From: Rhodocyclaceae bacterium
Lineage (GTDB): Bacteria > Pseudomonadota > Gammaproteobacteria > Burkholderiales > Rhodocyclaceae
DNA length: 64,000 nt
Direction of reading: 5' to 3'
Assembly: GCA_016702335.1 (NCBI GenBank)
Contig: JADJEF010000003.1
Span: forward strand, 437,370-501,369
Position 1 is the first letter of the stretch. The number at the start of each line of letters is the position of its first letter. The translations under genes and the position numbers were made by a program. Positions 44,749 through 55,410 of the stretch are shown here, piece after piece. The notes beneath the pieces were generated by a model, which worked only from the letters and a program-made list of their open reading frames with translations, searched no databases and had not been told where the DNA came from.

Positions 44749-45675
44749 TCATTTCTCCTGGTCGATCGGGACGAGAATTTGGTCGGTCAATTTGCGGGAC
44801 TCGGCACCGCCCTGGCCTTTGCCGTAGGGGCAAACATAGGCGGTCAGCCACAAGGTCGGGTTGTATTTGCCGATGGTGCCTGCTACGACATAGCGGGTCA
44901 TCTCGCCCATGACTTCGTTAATCTGCAAGTTCAGCACTTTGATGGTGCTGCTGGCGACGCCCAGGGCGCGGTCTTCCGGGACGACGTGGTCTTCGAAGGT
45001 GACGCCGTAACGGGGGGCGGGGTCGGGGGCGGGTTTTTTGTCGAGCGTCCAACGGTATATATTCATGTCGTAATTGGGGTTCTTGCTTAATTCGAGTTGC
45101 ACGTTGAAGGCTGTCTTGTCCTTCTGTCCGACGACTTTGTCGGAACCCGTATACCGCCACCGCTTACCGTCCTTCTCGTCGATGACATCGACCCAGCGGT
45201 AGCCGGGGAAGTTGCAGTCTTCGCACTCATCGATTCGGCCGGTGCTGATCGACCCCCGGCGTTGTCCAGATCGGTGTTCTTTTCTGATGTGCTCATACGC
45301 AAGAAAGCTTGTAATGTAGGCTTCACCGGAGTACTCATGGGCAAACGCCGCGCCCGGCCAGTTGGGATCGCTCAACTCCCTGTCGCCGACATTGGGACGC
45401 ACCTTCAACAGCAACACGCCCTCCACACCTGGCACAGTCTTGTAAATCTTCTCGCCCGCTTCGGTGGCGCATTTGTGCCGCCACAGGGCGCGGCCAGCCT
45501 GGATCTTGTCGCCGGGGGTGAGCTTCTCGGCCTCGGTAACTGTCAGCGGCTTCGGTGCCGGCGGGGGTGGCCTGACGGTCGAGGGATCGACCGCAGGATC
45601 AAAGGAGGGCTTGGCCTTGCTGGCCGAGCACGCCGCCAGCAAGACGGCGGCGATGAGAATGATCGGGCGCATCAT
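44749..45675 (-). CDS. Module E lipoprotein
   Basis: A 308-residue lipoprotein, lipobox LLAAC (Cys16, next residue Ser), starting MMRPIILIAAV at 45675, where the ATGA overlap with the upstream RTX stop is kept. A proline-rich linker (RPPPPAPKPLT) precedes the family body: DKIQAGRALWRHKCATEAGEK, then the shared KVVGQKDKTAFNVQLELSK segment, YGVTFEDHVVPEDRALGVAS and LTAYVCP. It ends IDQEK with the lipase E ribosome site (GGAGAA). The upstream in-frame extension to 45870 runs into the hairpin element and is not a signal peptide. Function is inferred as lipase partner. Confidence 0.75.
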   Translation of the reverse strand: MMRPIILIAAVLLAACSASKAKPSFDPAVDPSTVRPPPPAPKPLTVTEAEKLTPGDKIQAGRALWRHKCATEAGEKIYKTVPGVEGVLLLKVRPNVGDRELSDPNWPGAAFAHEYSGEAYITSFLAYEHIRKEHRSGQRRGSISTGRIDECEDCNFPGYRWVDVIDEKDGKRWRYTGSDKVVGQKDKTAFNVQLELSKNPNYDMNIYRWTLDKKPAPDPAPRYGVTFEDHVVPEDRALGVASSTIKVLNLQINEVMGEMTRYVVAGTIGKYNPTLWLTAYVCPYGKGQGGAESRKLTDQILVPIDQEK

Positions 45676-45711
45676 GCGACGCCCTCCCATAGACCAGTGT
45701 TCTGAGCGCAT

Positions 45712-45979
45712 TCGCCGTCCCGCCAGCGCCGACTTGCGGAAGATGTTGCCGTGCTCGCCGCGCACCGCTGCCCATCGCCGCGCACGGCGGGGCATGTTCG
45801 GCACTGGCGGGATGAAATGGCCCGCAGCGGGTACGGCGATGTGGGCTTTGTAGAACCCTCGTTTTTCCAAACTGCTGAGCCGAGCAACCGGCAGCGCGTA
45901 ACCGCCAGCGGCTTTGCACAGCCGCTGGCCGCCGCTGGGCGCGACGCATGCGTCGCGAATTCCCCAGCGGCGTTACCCC
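45712..45979. mobile_element. Composite hairpin element at module D/E junction
   Basis: A reverse short-repeat copy at 45712-45739 and a split degenerate forward copy ending near 45840 bound this unit. Further right it contains an 8-bp stem (45905-45912/45921-45928) and a nested cruciform: a perfect 18-bp palindrome at 45940-45957 inside 10-bp arms (45930-45939/45963-45972). Confidence 0.7.
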
Positions 45980-46123
45980 GGCCCCCCGACACCTCCTCGC
46001 CGTTGCTGCCCACGATGAAGTCGGCGCTACGCCCGCCCGTGAGGTGGGTGTGCCCGGTGGCGTCGGTGCCACGATAGACGCCTTCGCCGTATTGGCCGAT
46101 GAAGCGCGTCATGGAGAGTTGGG

Positions 46124-46149
46124 TCGCCGTACCACCAGCGCCGACTTGC
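46124..46149 (-). repeat. Dispersed short repeat inside RTX C-terminus (module D)
   Basis: Same position and frame (QVGAGGTA) as in module E. Confidence 0.85.
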
Positions 46150-49100
46150 ACGTGCTCAATGTTGCCGGCCAGCCCTTGCCCGACCAGCAGCAAATCGCTG
46201 CCTTCCTGCCCTTTGTTCGGCCTGGGCCTGGCTACCGTAGCGAATGAGCAGGTTGCCCTCGTCGTTGTCGATCAGTTGCAGGGTACGGGTGTCGACGCTG
46301 GCATCGAAGGCGAGCGTGTCCACACCGCCTTCATCGACCACCATCTCGACTTGCACAGCGGTTTCGCCGTTGATGTCGATGGTGCGCGAGGCACCATCAC
46401 CCGCGCGAAATACATAGGTGTCATCCCCCCAGCCCGCCATCGAGCGCATCGGTGCCCGTGCCGCCGGTGAGCCGGTCGTTGCCGGCCCCCGCCTGCACGG
46501 CATCGTTGCCGGCTTTGCCGTCCATGCGGTCTTCCAGTGCCGTGCCGGTGAGCAGGTCGTCGCCCTCGGTACCATCCAGATCAAAGCCGCGGGCGAGCAG
46601 TTGCGCCCAGGTGAAGGTGCCGCCATCGGCAAACTCGAAGCTCGCGACGCTGGGGTCGGCCAGCGGGTCGTCAGGGTTGAAGTTCTCGATATGCAGGGCA
46701 TCGCCATCGCCGAAATCGAGCAGCAGGGAGCCTTTGCGCAGGATGACGTCTTTGGCCGCGATGCCTTTGCCAAAGATGAACACGCTGGCATCCTTGTCCG
46801 CGTCTTTGTCGTAAACGCGGTCTTTGCCATCGCCCTTGTTATAGATGTAGGTGTCGCGCCCCTCGCCGCCGCGCAGAAAGTCGTCGCCGGTGCCGCCGAT
46901 GAGCACGTCCGCACCTTTGCCGCCGAAGATCTCGTCATCTTCTGAGCCACCATCGAGCCAGTTACCGAACTTGTCCTCGGTGATGTCAGGGCTGTCGCCG
47001 TGGAGCACATCGCTGCCGGCACCGCCAAGCAGGGTGTCGTGGCCGGCTTCGCCAAAGAGCACATCGTCGTCATCGCCGCCTTCGAGCAGGTCGTTACCCG
47101 CGCCGCCGAGCAGCCAGTCGTCGCCCTTGCCTCCGTAGAGCGAGTCGTCACCGCCTTCAGTGTCGTTGCCGACGGTGTCGCCGTTTTTGATGGTCCAGGT
47201 GTATTCGGTCTTCACCTGGTCGGGGGACTTGGGGTCGAAGGGGACTTTGGGGTCGACGGTGACTTCCCACTCCCTTGAGCTGCCCACCTTGATGGTCCGG
47301 TCACCATGCAGCAGATCATCGCCCGCCCCGCCAATGAGCAGATCGCTGCCCACACCGCCGGTGAGTAAGTCTTTGGCCGCACCGCCGATGAGGATGTCGT
47401 TGCCCTTGCCGCCATCGACCCAGTCGCCGCGCGTGGTTTCGCTCTCATCGCGGTCGCCCGATTTGAGGGCGGCGGTGATGGCGGTGATGCTGGCGCTGGC
47501 CATGGTGGCACCGGCAGGTGCGCTGCCACCCCACAGGAGGTCACTGCCGCCTTGCCCGGCGACGATGTCGCTGCCTTCGCCGCCCTCCAGGCGGTCGTCG
47601 CCGCCGTCGTTCTGCGCGGTGCTGTCGTCGCCTCCGTCCCGCTCGGCTGCGCGGTCGCCTTCCAGCACATCGTTCCCGCCCTTGCCTTGAATGCTGTCGA
47701 CACCGAGGGTGCCGATGAGATGGTCTTCGCGGTTGGGGGCTTTCGTTTTTGCATCCGAGATGACGACGTTGCCGTCGGGGTCATGGACCACGTCCAACAC
47801 GTCCGGCGTGCGGGTGTCGAAGTCCTTGGGCAGCAGATCGCCCTCCAGCAGCTTGTCTGGGTTGCCTTCGGCGAGCTTCAGGCGACGCAGGCCGAAGTCG
47901 CCTTCCTTGAACTCGGCGCCCAGATCGACACTGCCGCCCTCGGGCAGAGAGAGGGTCCAGCGGTCTCCGTCCTCGCCCTGCTCCTTGCGCAGGGTGGTCT
48001 TGCCGTCCGGGCTGACCCAGGTGCTGTCATCTTTCTCCAGCAGCACGCCCAGGCCGCGCATGGCCTTGGACGGGTCGGTGCTGCCCACCAGCAGGCGGCC
48101 TTCCTTGATCTTGTCGCCTGTCTCGCCGTTGATATCGACCAGGGTGTCTTTGCCATCGCCGTCACGCAGCACGTAGCTGTCCCAGCCTTTGCCGCCGTAG
48201 AGTTTGTCAGCGCCTTTGCCGCCATCGAGGACGTCGTTGCCGGTGCCGCCTTCCAGCCGGTCGTCTCCATCTTTGCCACGGAGTTGGTCGTGGCCGTCAC
48301 CGCCGTAGAGGTGGTCATCCACATCGCCGCCGGTGATGGTGTCGTTGGCGCTGCCGCCAAAGCGGTAATGTTTGACGGTCTTGCGTTTGGCGCTTTCTTC
48401 GTCGTCGGGGTCGAACTCCTGGGCGATGCGGTAGCCGCTGGCGAGGTCTTCGTAGTAGGTGGCTTCGGTTTGATAGGCATGGAGGGGGGGAGGATTTTTT
48501 CCCGCGAGCACGCGCTTGATGACCTCGGGCTCCTGGTTGTTGTCGCCAAACCATTGCTTGCGTTTGAGGAATTCGGCGCGGTCAGTGAGCCAGGTGTCGC
48601 TGAAGTGGGCCTTGCCGCTCTCGCCTTGGTCGGACCCGAGGTCGATGTCTTTCTGCCATTGTTCGCTGAGGTCTTTGTCGGCGGCCTTGAGGGCGGCCAG
48701 CGCCCCCTCGTTGTCGGTCTGGAGCGCGAACGGGGCGAGGTGGTAGAGGGCGAGAAACTGGGCGTAGTCGGTGCGGGCTGGTGGGGGGTACGAGGCTCAC
48801 GAGGCCGTTCTTGGCGGCGTCGGCCAGGGCTTTATACGCAGCGCTGCCGACGATGGCGGTGAGGCTGGCGTAGAGGGCGTCGCGGCCGGTGTACTTATCA
48901 CCGTTCTTGATGTCAGCCCAGGTGCCACCTTTGGGGTTGCCGTGGAGTCGCACTTTCGTCGCGTCATCCGGCGGGAGGAACATGGCAGCCATAGCATTGA
49001 CGACACTCTCGATCACGTCGCCTTCGGCCTTGCCTTGGGTGCCGCTGGCCGATTCTGCTTTCAGGTAGGACGCCGTTTTGAAGATGGCATCGAGGGTTTC

Positions 49101-50556
49101 AAGGGTGGTTTTGGTTGACTGGCCGGGTGGCAGCAGATTGGCCAGTGTGTTCTGGACATTGAGCGTGTCAATCAGCAGCACCAGGCTGTGGGTGTCGCCA
49201 AAGTCGTTGATCGTGTACTTGTCGACCAGCGCACGAATGGCGAAGTGTTTGAACGACGCCTGGATGCTTTCCGAGACGACGTCGCCGCGCGTTAGGGGTT
49301 GGTTTTCGATGAAGATGCGCTGCTCGGTGCCATAGCGATACTGCGAATGGGCGACCATGAAGGTCGGGGTGTTGGTATCCATTTCCGTGGCAGCGACGTC
49401 GATCTGGTTGGGCAGCGTGGCAACCCCGCGCGTGCCTGTGCCGGCGATGGCGGCGATGCTGCCGGCAAGACTGAGTGCGCTGGTGCGGTATTTCTCGGCG
49501 GTTAGCAACACGGCGAGCTGGTAGTCCAGCCCGGCACCGGCAATGGCCAGTTGTTGCTGCTTGGTCACCGGGTCGAGGTAGGTGTCGGGGACGCGAGCGG
49601 CGCGAGCGGGGGCGGTGGGGTCGCTGCTGCCGGACTTTTGCTCGGGCGCGTAGTGGGCGTAGTCGAGCACAGCAAGCGCGCGGATCAGGGCACCGTTGCC
49701 ATCACCGGTCAGCGTTTGGCGGATCAGCAGGTCGCGGTCGGCCTGCCACAGGATGTCTTCGTCGGCCTTCGTTGGCGCGTACTTATCGACCAATGCTTTC
49801 ATGCCAGCAGCGGGTACGCCGTCCTTGCCGGCCAGCGCGGCGCGCAGCGCCTGGTAGGCCTGGCGTCCACCCTCGGAATGGAAGGCGTCGATGAGTCCGT
49901 TGGCGCTGGCCGCTTGTTGGCGCAGGCTGCGGAAGTGGGCAATCATTTCTGTCAGCTGGGTGCTCAGGCTGCTCAGATCATTGGCCCCTGCGATGGCACC
50001 AATGCCGGCACCATTGAAGGTGACCACCTGCTGAGCCGCGTCAGGGTGCAGGAGGTTGAAGGCGGTGGCGAGGTGGCCGCCCAGGCTGTAGCCGGTGACG
50101 CTGAGCGAGCCGGTAATGCGGCTTTTCAGGCCGGCGTACCAGTCTTCCATATCGGCAATCTGCCCAAAGGCCCAGCCCTTCGCCTTGATCTCTTGCAGGT
50201 TGGTGGCTTCGTTGTCGCGCGCGGCGTCGTCAGCGAATTCGGTGCTGCGCAGGCTGAGTACGAATTCATTCGCGCCATTGCGCTTGAACAGCGTGCCGGA
50301 GAAGCCGGTGGTGGTGTTAGATTTGTGTTCGACGACTGCCCAGTCGTCGGTGAGTTGGGAGAAGGTGACTTGGGTGGGAGCGAAGGCGCTGGCGTGGCGG
50401 TTGCCGGTGGTGAGGTTGTCGGCTGTTAATAAGCCAGTAGCATCCTGCCCTGGGATCAGATTGGAATTTTTGTTGGCATCAAAGTTATATAGCGCTTCGG
50501 CCGCCATTTGCAGATTGGCAAACTTAAGATACTCAGCGACAGTCAGTGACGGCATG

Positions 50557-51396
50557 TCAGTCTCCCTTCTTTGGAATTAGGACTTGGTCAACAAATTTCC
50601 GCGTTGCGGCATTCGCCCCAACAGCATGACTGGGGCATTTGTATGCCGTGAGCCACGAACTCTCGCTGGGGTCGCGGCCGATCACACCCCAGGCATAGCG
50701 CAACATTTCGCCCAGCACTTCGCCGGTCTTTAGGTCAATCACCTTGACGGTGCTGCTGGCTAGCCCAAGGGCACGCTCGGCGGGAATAACGTGGTCTTCA
50801 AAGGTGACGCCGTAGCGGGGGGCGGGATTGGGGGCGGGGGTTTTATCGAGCACTACTTTGATCCATTCATGGTCTTTCCCTGGCATAACCTTATTGAACA
50901 ACTTGTACCTATAGCGCTGGCCGTCTTTGTCGTCCAGGACGTCGACGTAGCGGTAACCGGGGCGACCCATGAGTCCGGGGCGACGGTCAGTTTCGATGTA
51001 GCCGCGATAAGTTGGTGTTATCGGCAAAGGCACACCGTTGAGTTTTGCTGCGTATTCATACCCAAGAAACGACGTGATGTACTCATCTGACTTTGCCTCC
51101 AACGCAAACGCCGCCCCCGGCCAATAAGGATCGCTCCATTCCGGCTGCCAGGCCTTGGGCCGCAGCTTGAGCAGCACGAGACCCTCGACATCGGGCACGG
51201 TCTTGTAAATCTTCTCGCCGGCGACGGTACGGCACTTTTCTTCCCACAGCGCTTCTCCGGCGTGCGCGCGTTGCGCCGCATCGCTTGGCGTTCCTGTCGC
51301 CTGCGCATTCGCGCGCGTGGCCGGGGTGCTCGCACAGCCGACGACAATCAGCGCGCCCAGTAGCGCGAGGGCGCTGCGCAGTGGGTGCGCGCTCAT
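50557..51396 (-). CDS. Module D lipoprotein
   Basis: A 279-residue lipoprotein, lipobox IVVGC (Cys21, next residue Ala), starting MSAHPLRSALALL at 51396 so that its ATG overlaps the module C stop. Body motifs of the AGC/AAC lineage are present (EALWEEKCRTVAGEKIYKTV split, LVLLKLRPKAWQPEW, YGVTFEDHVIPAERALGLAS, LTAYKCPSH). The middle (LFNKVMPGKDHEWIKVVLDK) is unique to this copy, as is the lipase beside it. It ends LIPKKGD with a GGAG site for lipase D. The unique pair supports the idea of matched partners. Confidence 0.75.
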   Translation of the reverse strand: MSAHPLRSALALLGALIVVGCASTPATRANAQATGTPSDAAQRAHAGEALWEEKCRTVAGEKIYKTVPDVEGLVLLKLRPKAWQPEWSDPYWPGAAFALEAKSDEYITSFLGYEYAAKLNGVPLPITPTYRGYIETDRRPGLMGRPGYRYVDVLDDKDGQRYRYKLFNKVMPGKDHEWIKVVLDKTPAPNPAPRYGVTFEDHVIPAERALGLASSTVKVIDLKTGEVLGEMLRYAWGVIGRDPSESSWLTAYKCPSHAVGANAATRKFVDQVLIPKKGD

Positions 51397-54300
51397 GCGG
51401 CGACCCTCCAACGTGTGGCATTGGCAGCGTCGGGTGCCTTATCGCCGTGTCGCCAGCGCCGACTTGCGGACGCGCCACCATCGAGCCAGTCATCGCCCGC
51501 CCCGCCGATGAGGATGTCGTTGCCCTTGCCGCCATCGACCCAGTCGCCACGGGTGGATTTGCTTTCATCGCGGTCGCCGGCGTCGAGGGCGGTGGCGATG
51601 GCGGCGATGCTGCCCTCTGGGGTGGTGGCACTGGCAGGTGCGCTGCTGCCCCAGAGCATGTCGTTGCCGCCCTGGCCGGCGACGATGTCGCTGCCTTCGC
51701 CGCCTTCCAGGCGGTCGTCGCCGCCGTTGTTTTCGGCGAGGCTGTTGTCGCCGCCGTCGCGCATGGCGGCGCGGTCGCCTTCGAGCACGTCCTCGCCACC
51801 CTTGCCCTGGATGCTGTCGGCGCCGAGGGTGCCGAACAGGTGGTCGTTGCGGTTGGGGGCTTCGGTCTTGGCGTCGGTGATGATGACATTGCCGTCGAGG
51901 TCATAGCTCTCCTGCACCCCATCCGTGCGGGTGTCGAAGTCTTTGGGCAGGAGATCACCCACCCGCGGGTTGGTGGGGTTGCCTTCGGTGATCTTGAGCC
52001 GACGCAGGCCGAAGTCGCCCTCCTTGAACTCGATGCCCAGGTCGACCGTGCCGCCCTCGGGCAGGGTGAGACTCCAGCGGTCGCCGTCCTCGTTCGTTTC
52101 CTTGCGCAGGGTGGTCTTGCCGTCCGGGCTGATCCAGGTGCTGGCGTCTTGCTCCAGCAGGATGCCCAGGCCGCGCGCGGACGTGGACGCGTCGTCGGTG
52201 CTCTCCACCAGGAACCGGCCTTCCTTGATTTGGTCGCCTTGGTCACTGTCGATATCGACCAGGGTGTCGTTGCCGTCGCCGCCACGCAAGGCGTAGGTGT
52301 CCCAGCCTTTGCCACCGTAGAGCCGGTCGTCGCCTTTGCCGCCATCGAAGATGTCGTTGCCGGTGCCGCCTTCCAGCCGGTCGTCTCCATCTTTGCCACG
52401 GAGTTGGTCGTGGCCGTCACCGCCGTAGAGGTGGTCATCCAAATCACCGCCGGTGATGGCGTCGTCGCCGGTGCCACCAAAGCGGTAATGCTTGACGGTC
52501 TTGCGTTTGGCGCTTTCTTCGTCGTCGGGGTCGAACTCCTGGGCGATGCGGTAGCCGCTGGCGAGGTCTTCGTAGTAGGTGGCTTCGGTTTGATAGGCAT
52601 GGAGGGGGGGAGGATTTTTTCCCGCGAGCACGCGCTTGATGACCTCGGGCTCCTGGTTGTTTTCGCCAAACCATTGCTTGCGTTTGAGGAACTCGGCGCG
52701 ATCACGAAGCCAGGTGTCGCTAAAGGCGGCTTTGCCAGTGTCGCGTTGGTCTGGATCGAGCTTGATGTCCTCGTCCCATTGTTTGCTCAGGTCTTCATCG
52801 ACGGCCTTGAGGGCCTTCAGCACCTCTTCGTTGCTGGTCTGGAGCGCAAACGGGGCGAGGTGGTAGAGGGCGAGAAACTGGCCGTAGTCGGTGCGGGCTT
52901 TGCTGCCATCGGTGGTGGGGGGGACGAGGCTGAAAAGGCCTTTCATGTCTCGGTAGACCGCGCTGCCGACAATGTCGGTGAGGCTGGCGTAGAGGGCGTC
53001 GCGGCCGGTGTACTTGTCGCCATCACTGTTCTTAATGCGGTGCCAGGTGTTGCCGTTCGGGTCGCCTTTGAGGCGCAGCTTTTTCTCTTCGATGACTTTG
53101 GGCGACAGCACCATGCCGGCCAGGGCGTTGACGATGTTCTCCAGTACGTCGCCTTCGGCTTTGCCTTGGCTGGTGCCGATGACAATGGCGTCAGCGTCGG
53201 CAGTGCGCCAGGAGGCTTGCTTGAAGATGTTGCGCACGATGTCTTGCGCCGTCGTGCGCTGCCCGCTCGACATCAGGTTTAGCAGGGTGTTCTGCACGTT
53301 GAGGCTGTCGACGATCAGCACCAGGCTGTGGTCGTCGCCGAAGTCACTGCGCCCATAACCATCCACCAGCAGCTTGCCAAACGACTTGATCACATCGCTG
53401 ACCACGCCCCCGCGCACGTTGGGCTGGTCTTCGATGGCGATGCGCACGTCGGTGCCGACGTGGTATTGCGAGTTGGCAACCAGCGACCATTCGGTGTCGC
53501 CCACAACATCGTATTGCCTGGCCAGGGGGGTGAGCGAGGCATGGGGTTCGGGCTTGTCGCCGAGGGTGATCTTGCCTTGGGTGTGTTCGCCCGCCAGCAG
53601 CACGGCGAGGCGGTAGTCGAGGGACTGGGTATTGATCTCGCCTGCCAGCACTTCCTTGGGGCGTTCGCCTTTGCCATTGCCTTCGGAGGACAGGGTGGCG
53701 AGGTAGGCGGCTTGCTTTTGCTGGGCGATGATGTCGGTGAGAGCCTGGCGGATGCGGGAGGCATCGGCGGGCATGGACGGGGGCGTGGTGCTGTCTTTGT
53801 TGCGGCTGGTCGCGTAAGCCGAATCCAGTTCGTTGCGCGCGGTGCTCGCTGTCCAGGTGCCGTTGGCGAGGTTCTGGCGGATTTGCTCGTACAGGGGTTC
53901 CAGGCGAGTGCTGATGTTCAGCGCGGCCTTGAGCGCTGCCGGGTCGCCGCGTTGGTCGTTGAAGTTGGCGAGCACACTGGTCAGGGTGTGGCCGGAGTCG
54001 ACGGTGCCGACGCCCGCGCCGTTGTAGGTGACGACTTGTTGCAAGCTCGCGGTGGATTTCCCCTGGGTGAGTTCTTCTTTGCGCAGCAGGTTGAAGGCGG
54101 TGGCCAGATGCCCGCCGAGGCTGTAGCCGGTAACAGAGTAGGTTTGGCCGCCCAGCTTGCCGGGGTCGGCTGCCAGTTCCTTGTACCAGTCTTCCATGTC
54201 GGCAATCTGGCCGAAGGCCCAGCCGTTGGCGAAGATTTCTTGTGTGTTGGTGGCGATGTTGTCGCGCACGTAGTCGTCTATGAATTCGGTGGAGCGGAAG

Positions 54301-54602
54301 GAGAGGACGAGTTCGCCTTTGCGTATACCCAGGGTGTCGACGGTGTTGCGTGCCTTGAACAAGGTGCCGCTGAAGCCAGTGCCGGTGTTGGCGCGTTGGT
54401 CGACGACTTCCCAATAAGTCTCGAATTCTTCCGCTTGGATTTTGGTAAAGCGACTGGCGTGTTTGTTGCCCTCAACGAGGGCGTTGATCAATAGCTCGCC
54501 GTCTGATGCCAGTTGTTTCGTCTTTTCGTCTCGAATGAATGCCTCAGCCGCCATTTGGAGGTTGGCGAACTTCAGGTAATCGGTGACCGTTGGTGTATTC
54601 AT
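51393..54602 (-). CDS. Module C: lipase-RTX protein, C-terminally truncated
   Basis: A 1,069-residue intact frame: lipase domain of the FI-DEK subgroup (GYSLGGH near residue 163, DFGDDHSLVLIVDSL near 425), helical middle, and RTX repeats (GGDGHDQLRGKDGDDRLEGG and others). It ends inside the RTX region after LIGGAGDDWLDGGAS, where repeat-encoded ASRRWRHGD takes over and the frame runs to the coupled stop. It is the longest unbroken lipase-RTX gene in the window. The start at 54602 (MNTPTVTDYLKF) is one base after the lipoprotein stop; longer starts overlap that gene. Calcium-dependent extracellular folding is expected from the RTX motifs. Confidence 0.82.
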   Translation of the reverse strand: MNTPTVTDYLKFANLQMAAEAFIRDEKTKQLASDGELLINALVEGNKHASRFTKIQAEEFETYWEVVDQRANTGTGFSGTLFKARNTVDTLGIRKGELVLSFRSTEFIDDYVRDNIATNTQEIFANGWAFGQIADMEDWYKELAADPGKLGGQTYSVTGYSLGGHLATAFNLLRKEELTQGKSTASLQQVVTYNGAGVGTVDSGHTLTSVLANFNDQRGDPAALKAALNISTRLEPLYEQIRQNLANGTWTASTARNELDSAYATSRNKDSTTPPSMPADASRIRQALTDIIAQQKQAAYLATLSSEGNGKGERPKEVLAGEINTQSLDYRLAVLLAGEHTQGKITLGDKPEPHASLTPLARQYDVVGDTEWSLVANSQYHVGTDVRIAIEDQPNVRGGVVSDVIKSFGKLLVDGYGRSDFGDDHSLVLIVDSLNVQNTLLNLMSSGQRTTAQDIVRNIFKQASWRTADADAIVIGTSQGKAEGDVLENIVNALAGMVLSPKVIEEKKLRLKGDPNGNTWHRIKNSDGDKYTGRDALYASLTDIVGSAVYRDMKGLFSLVPPTTDGSKARTDYGQFLALYHLAPFALQTSNEEVLKALKAVDEDLSKQWDEDIKLDPDQRDTGKAAFSDTWLRDRAEFLKRKQWFGENNQEPEVIKRVLAGKNPPPLHAYQTEATYYEDLASGYRIAQEFDPDDEESAKRKTVKHYRFGGTGDDAITGGDLDDHLYGGDGHDQLRGKDGDDRLEGGTGNDIFDGGKGDDRLYGGKGWDTYALRGGDGNDTLVDIDSDQGDQIKEGRFLVESTDDASTSARGLGILLEQDASTWISPDGKTTLRKETNEDGDRWSLTLPEGGTVDLGIEFKEGDFGLRRLKITEGNPTNPRVGDLLPKDFDTRTDGVQESYDLDGNVIITDAKTEAPNRNDHLFGTLGADSIQGKGGEDVLEGDRAAMRDGGDNSLAENNGGDDRLEGGEGSDIVAGQGGNDMLWGSSAPASATTPEGSIAAIATALDAGDRDESKSTRGDWVDGGKGNDILIGGAGDDWLDGGASASRRWRHGDKAPDAANATRWRVAA
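51442..51469 (-). repeat. Dispersed short repeat at module C/D junction
   Basis: Marks the truncation point of the module C RTX region, read in frame as ASRRWRHGD. Confidence 0.85.
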
Positions 54603-54603
54603 T

Positions 54604-55410
54604 TCAATTCTCCCGTTTTGGCTTGAGGACACTCTCGGTGAAATCCAGCGACTGATAAGGCTGGGCTCGCGATCCATTTCGGGGCGCGAACTCCGGGCAC
54701 GCGTTGTCGGCGGCAAACAGCCACGGACTTCTACCGCCAGAGTCATTGCCCTGCCCGCGATCCATCATGTAACCGATACGCTCGGCCATGACTTCGTTGG
54801 TCTGGAGGTCGATCACCTTGAGCGAACTGCCGGCGATCCAGTACTCGCGTTCCTCGGGTGTGGAGATGTCGTCGTAGGTGACGCCGTAGCGCGAGGCAGG
54901 GTCGGGGGCGGGAATTTGATCCAGCACAAATTTAGTGCGCTTGACCGTGATACCACTGAGCGGTGCTGTCACTTCGACTTCACGAACGGAACCCGTGTAG
55001 CGATAGCGCTTGCCGTCCTTGGGGTCGAGGGCGTCAACGTAGCGATATCCAAGACGTGGGGGAGAGCCTGGGGCAGGCGTACCTTTGGTCTGCGCTTGGT
55101 AGCTACCGCGTACGAAGGTCATGATGTAACCCTTTGCGTTCAGATCCTTCCCATACGGATCATTCAACCGAAACTGATCGTTGAAGTCCGGGTCTTCGTT
55201 CTCAGGCCGCACCTTCAGCAGAAATATCCCTTCGACGTTCTCTGCGGTGCGATGGATAAACACCCCCGCCTTCTTGCACCGCTCCGCAAACATTGCCTCG
55301 GCGGTGGCAAGACGCGCACTCGCCGACTCGGGTCTTTGCTGCGCCGTAGCAGTGCAACCATTGAGCAGCACTGCGGCGATCAGCCATAGGGTACGCAGGG
55401 CGTGGTTCAT
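54604..55410 (-). CDS. Module C lipoprotein
   Basis: A 268-residue LNGC-lineage lipoprotein (lipobox LLNGC, Cys19) whose first ~85 residues are identical to lipoprotein B. Then it differs: the central part (VREVEVTAPLSGITVKRTKF) is unique, while YGVTYDDISTPEEREYWIAG, KVIDLQTNEVMAERIGYMMD and RGQGNDSGGRSPWLFAAD return to the shared pattern. It ends LKPKREN with the ribosome site for lipase C. Its start overlaps the module B stop. Identity of the 5' half with B, including the DNA upstream, shows a recent duplication or conversion. Confidence 0.75.
   Translation of the reverse strand: MNHALRTLWLIAAVLLNGCTATAQQRPESASARLATAEAMFAERCKKAGVFIHRTAENVEGIFLLKVRPENEDPDFNDQFRLNDPYGKDLNAKGYIMTFVRGSYQAQTKGTPAPGSPPRLGYRYVDALDPKDGKRYRYTGSVREVEVTAPLSGITVKRTKFVLDQIPAPDPASRYGVTYDDISTPEEREYWIAGSSLKVIDLQTNEVMAERIGYMMDRGQGNDSGGRSPWLFAADNACPEFAPRNGSRAQPYQSLDFTESVLKPKREN

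Larger units (their letters stand above)
45672..50555 (-). pseudogene. Module D: lipase-RTX gene with frameshifts
   Basis: About 1,620 codons if joined. The lipase domain is the most divergent of the array (residues to ~430, GYSLGGHLATAFNLLHPD, with a region around TKADEDILWQADRD not in other copies). RTX repeats follow (LLGGAGNDLLEGG), then the same beta region and C-terminus as E. Frame breaks relative to homologues: a 14-bp deletion near 48779, one extra C in a run near 46427, and one extra T near 46212. The end runs through the element at ~45712-45980. The stop overlaps the lipoprotein E start. Real decay and assembly error are both possible; only the 14-bp deletion is unlikely to be an error. 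Confidence 0.75.

Noticed and set aside
45675..45870. N-terminal extension of lipoprotein E to 45870, and of lipoprotein G to 38081.
   Set aside because: The extension translates the hairpin element; only the internal start gives a signal peptide and the conserved ATGA coupling.
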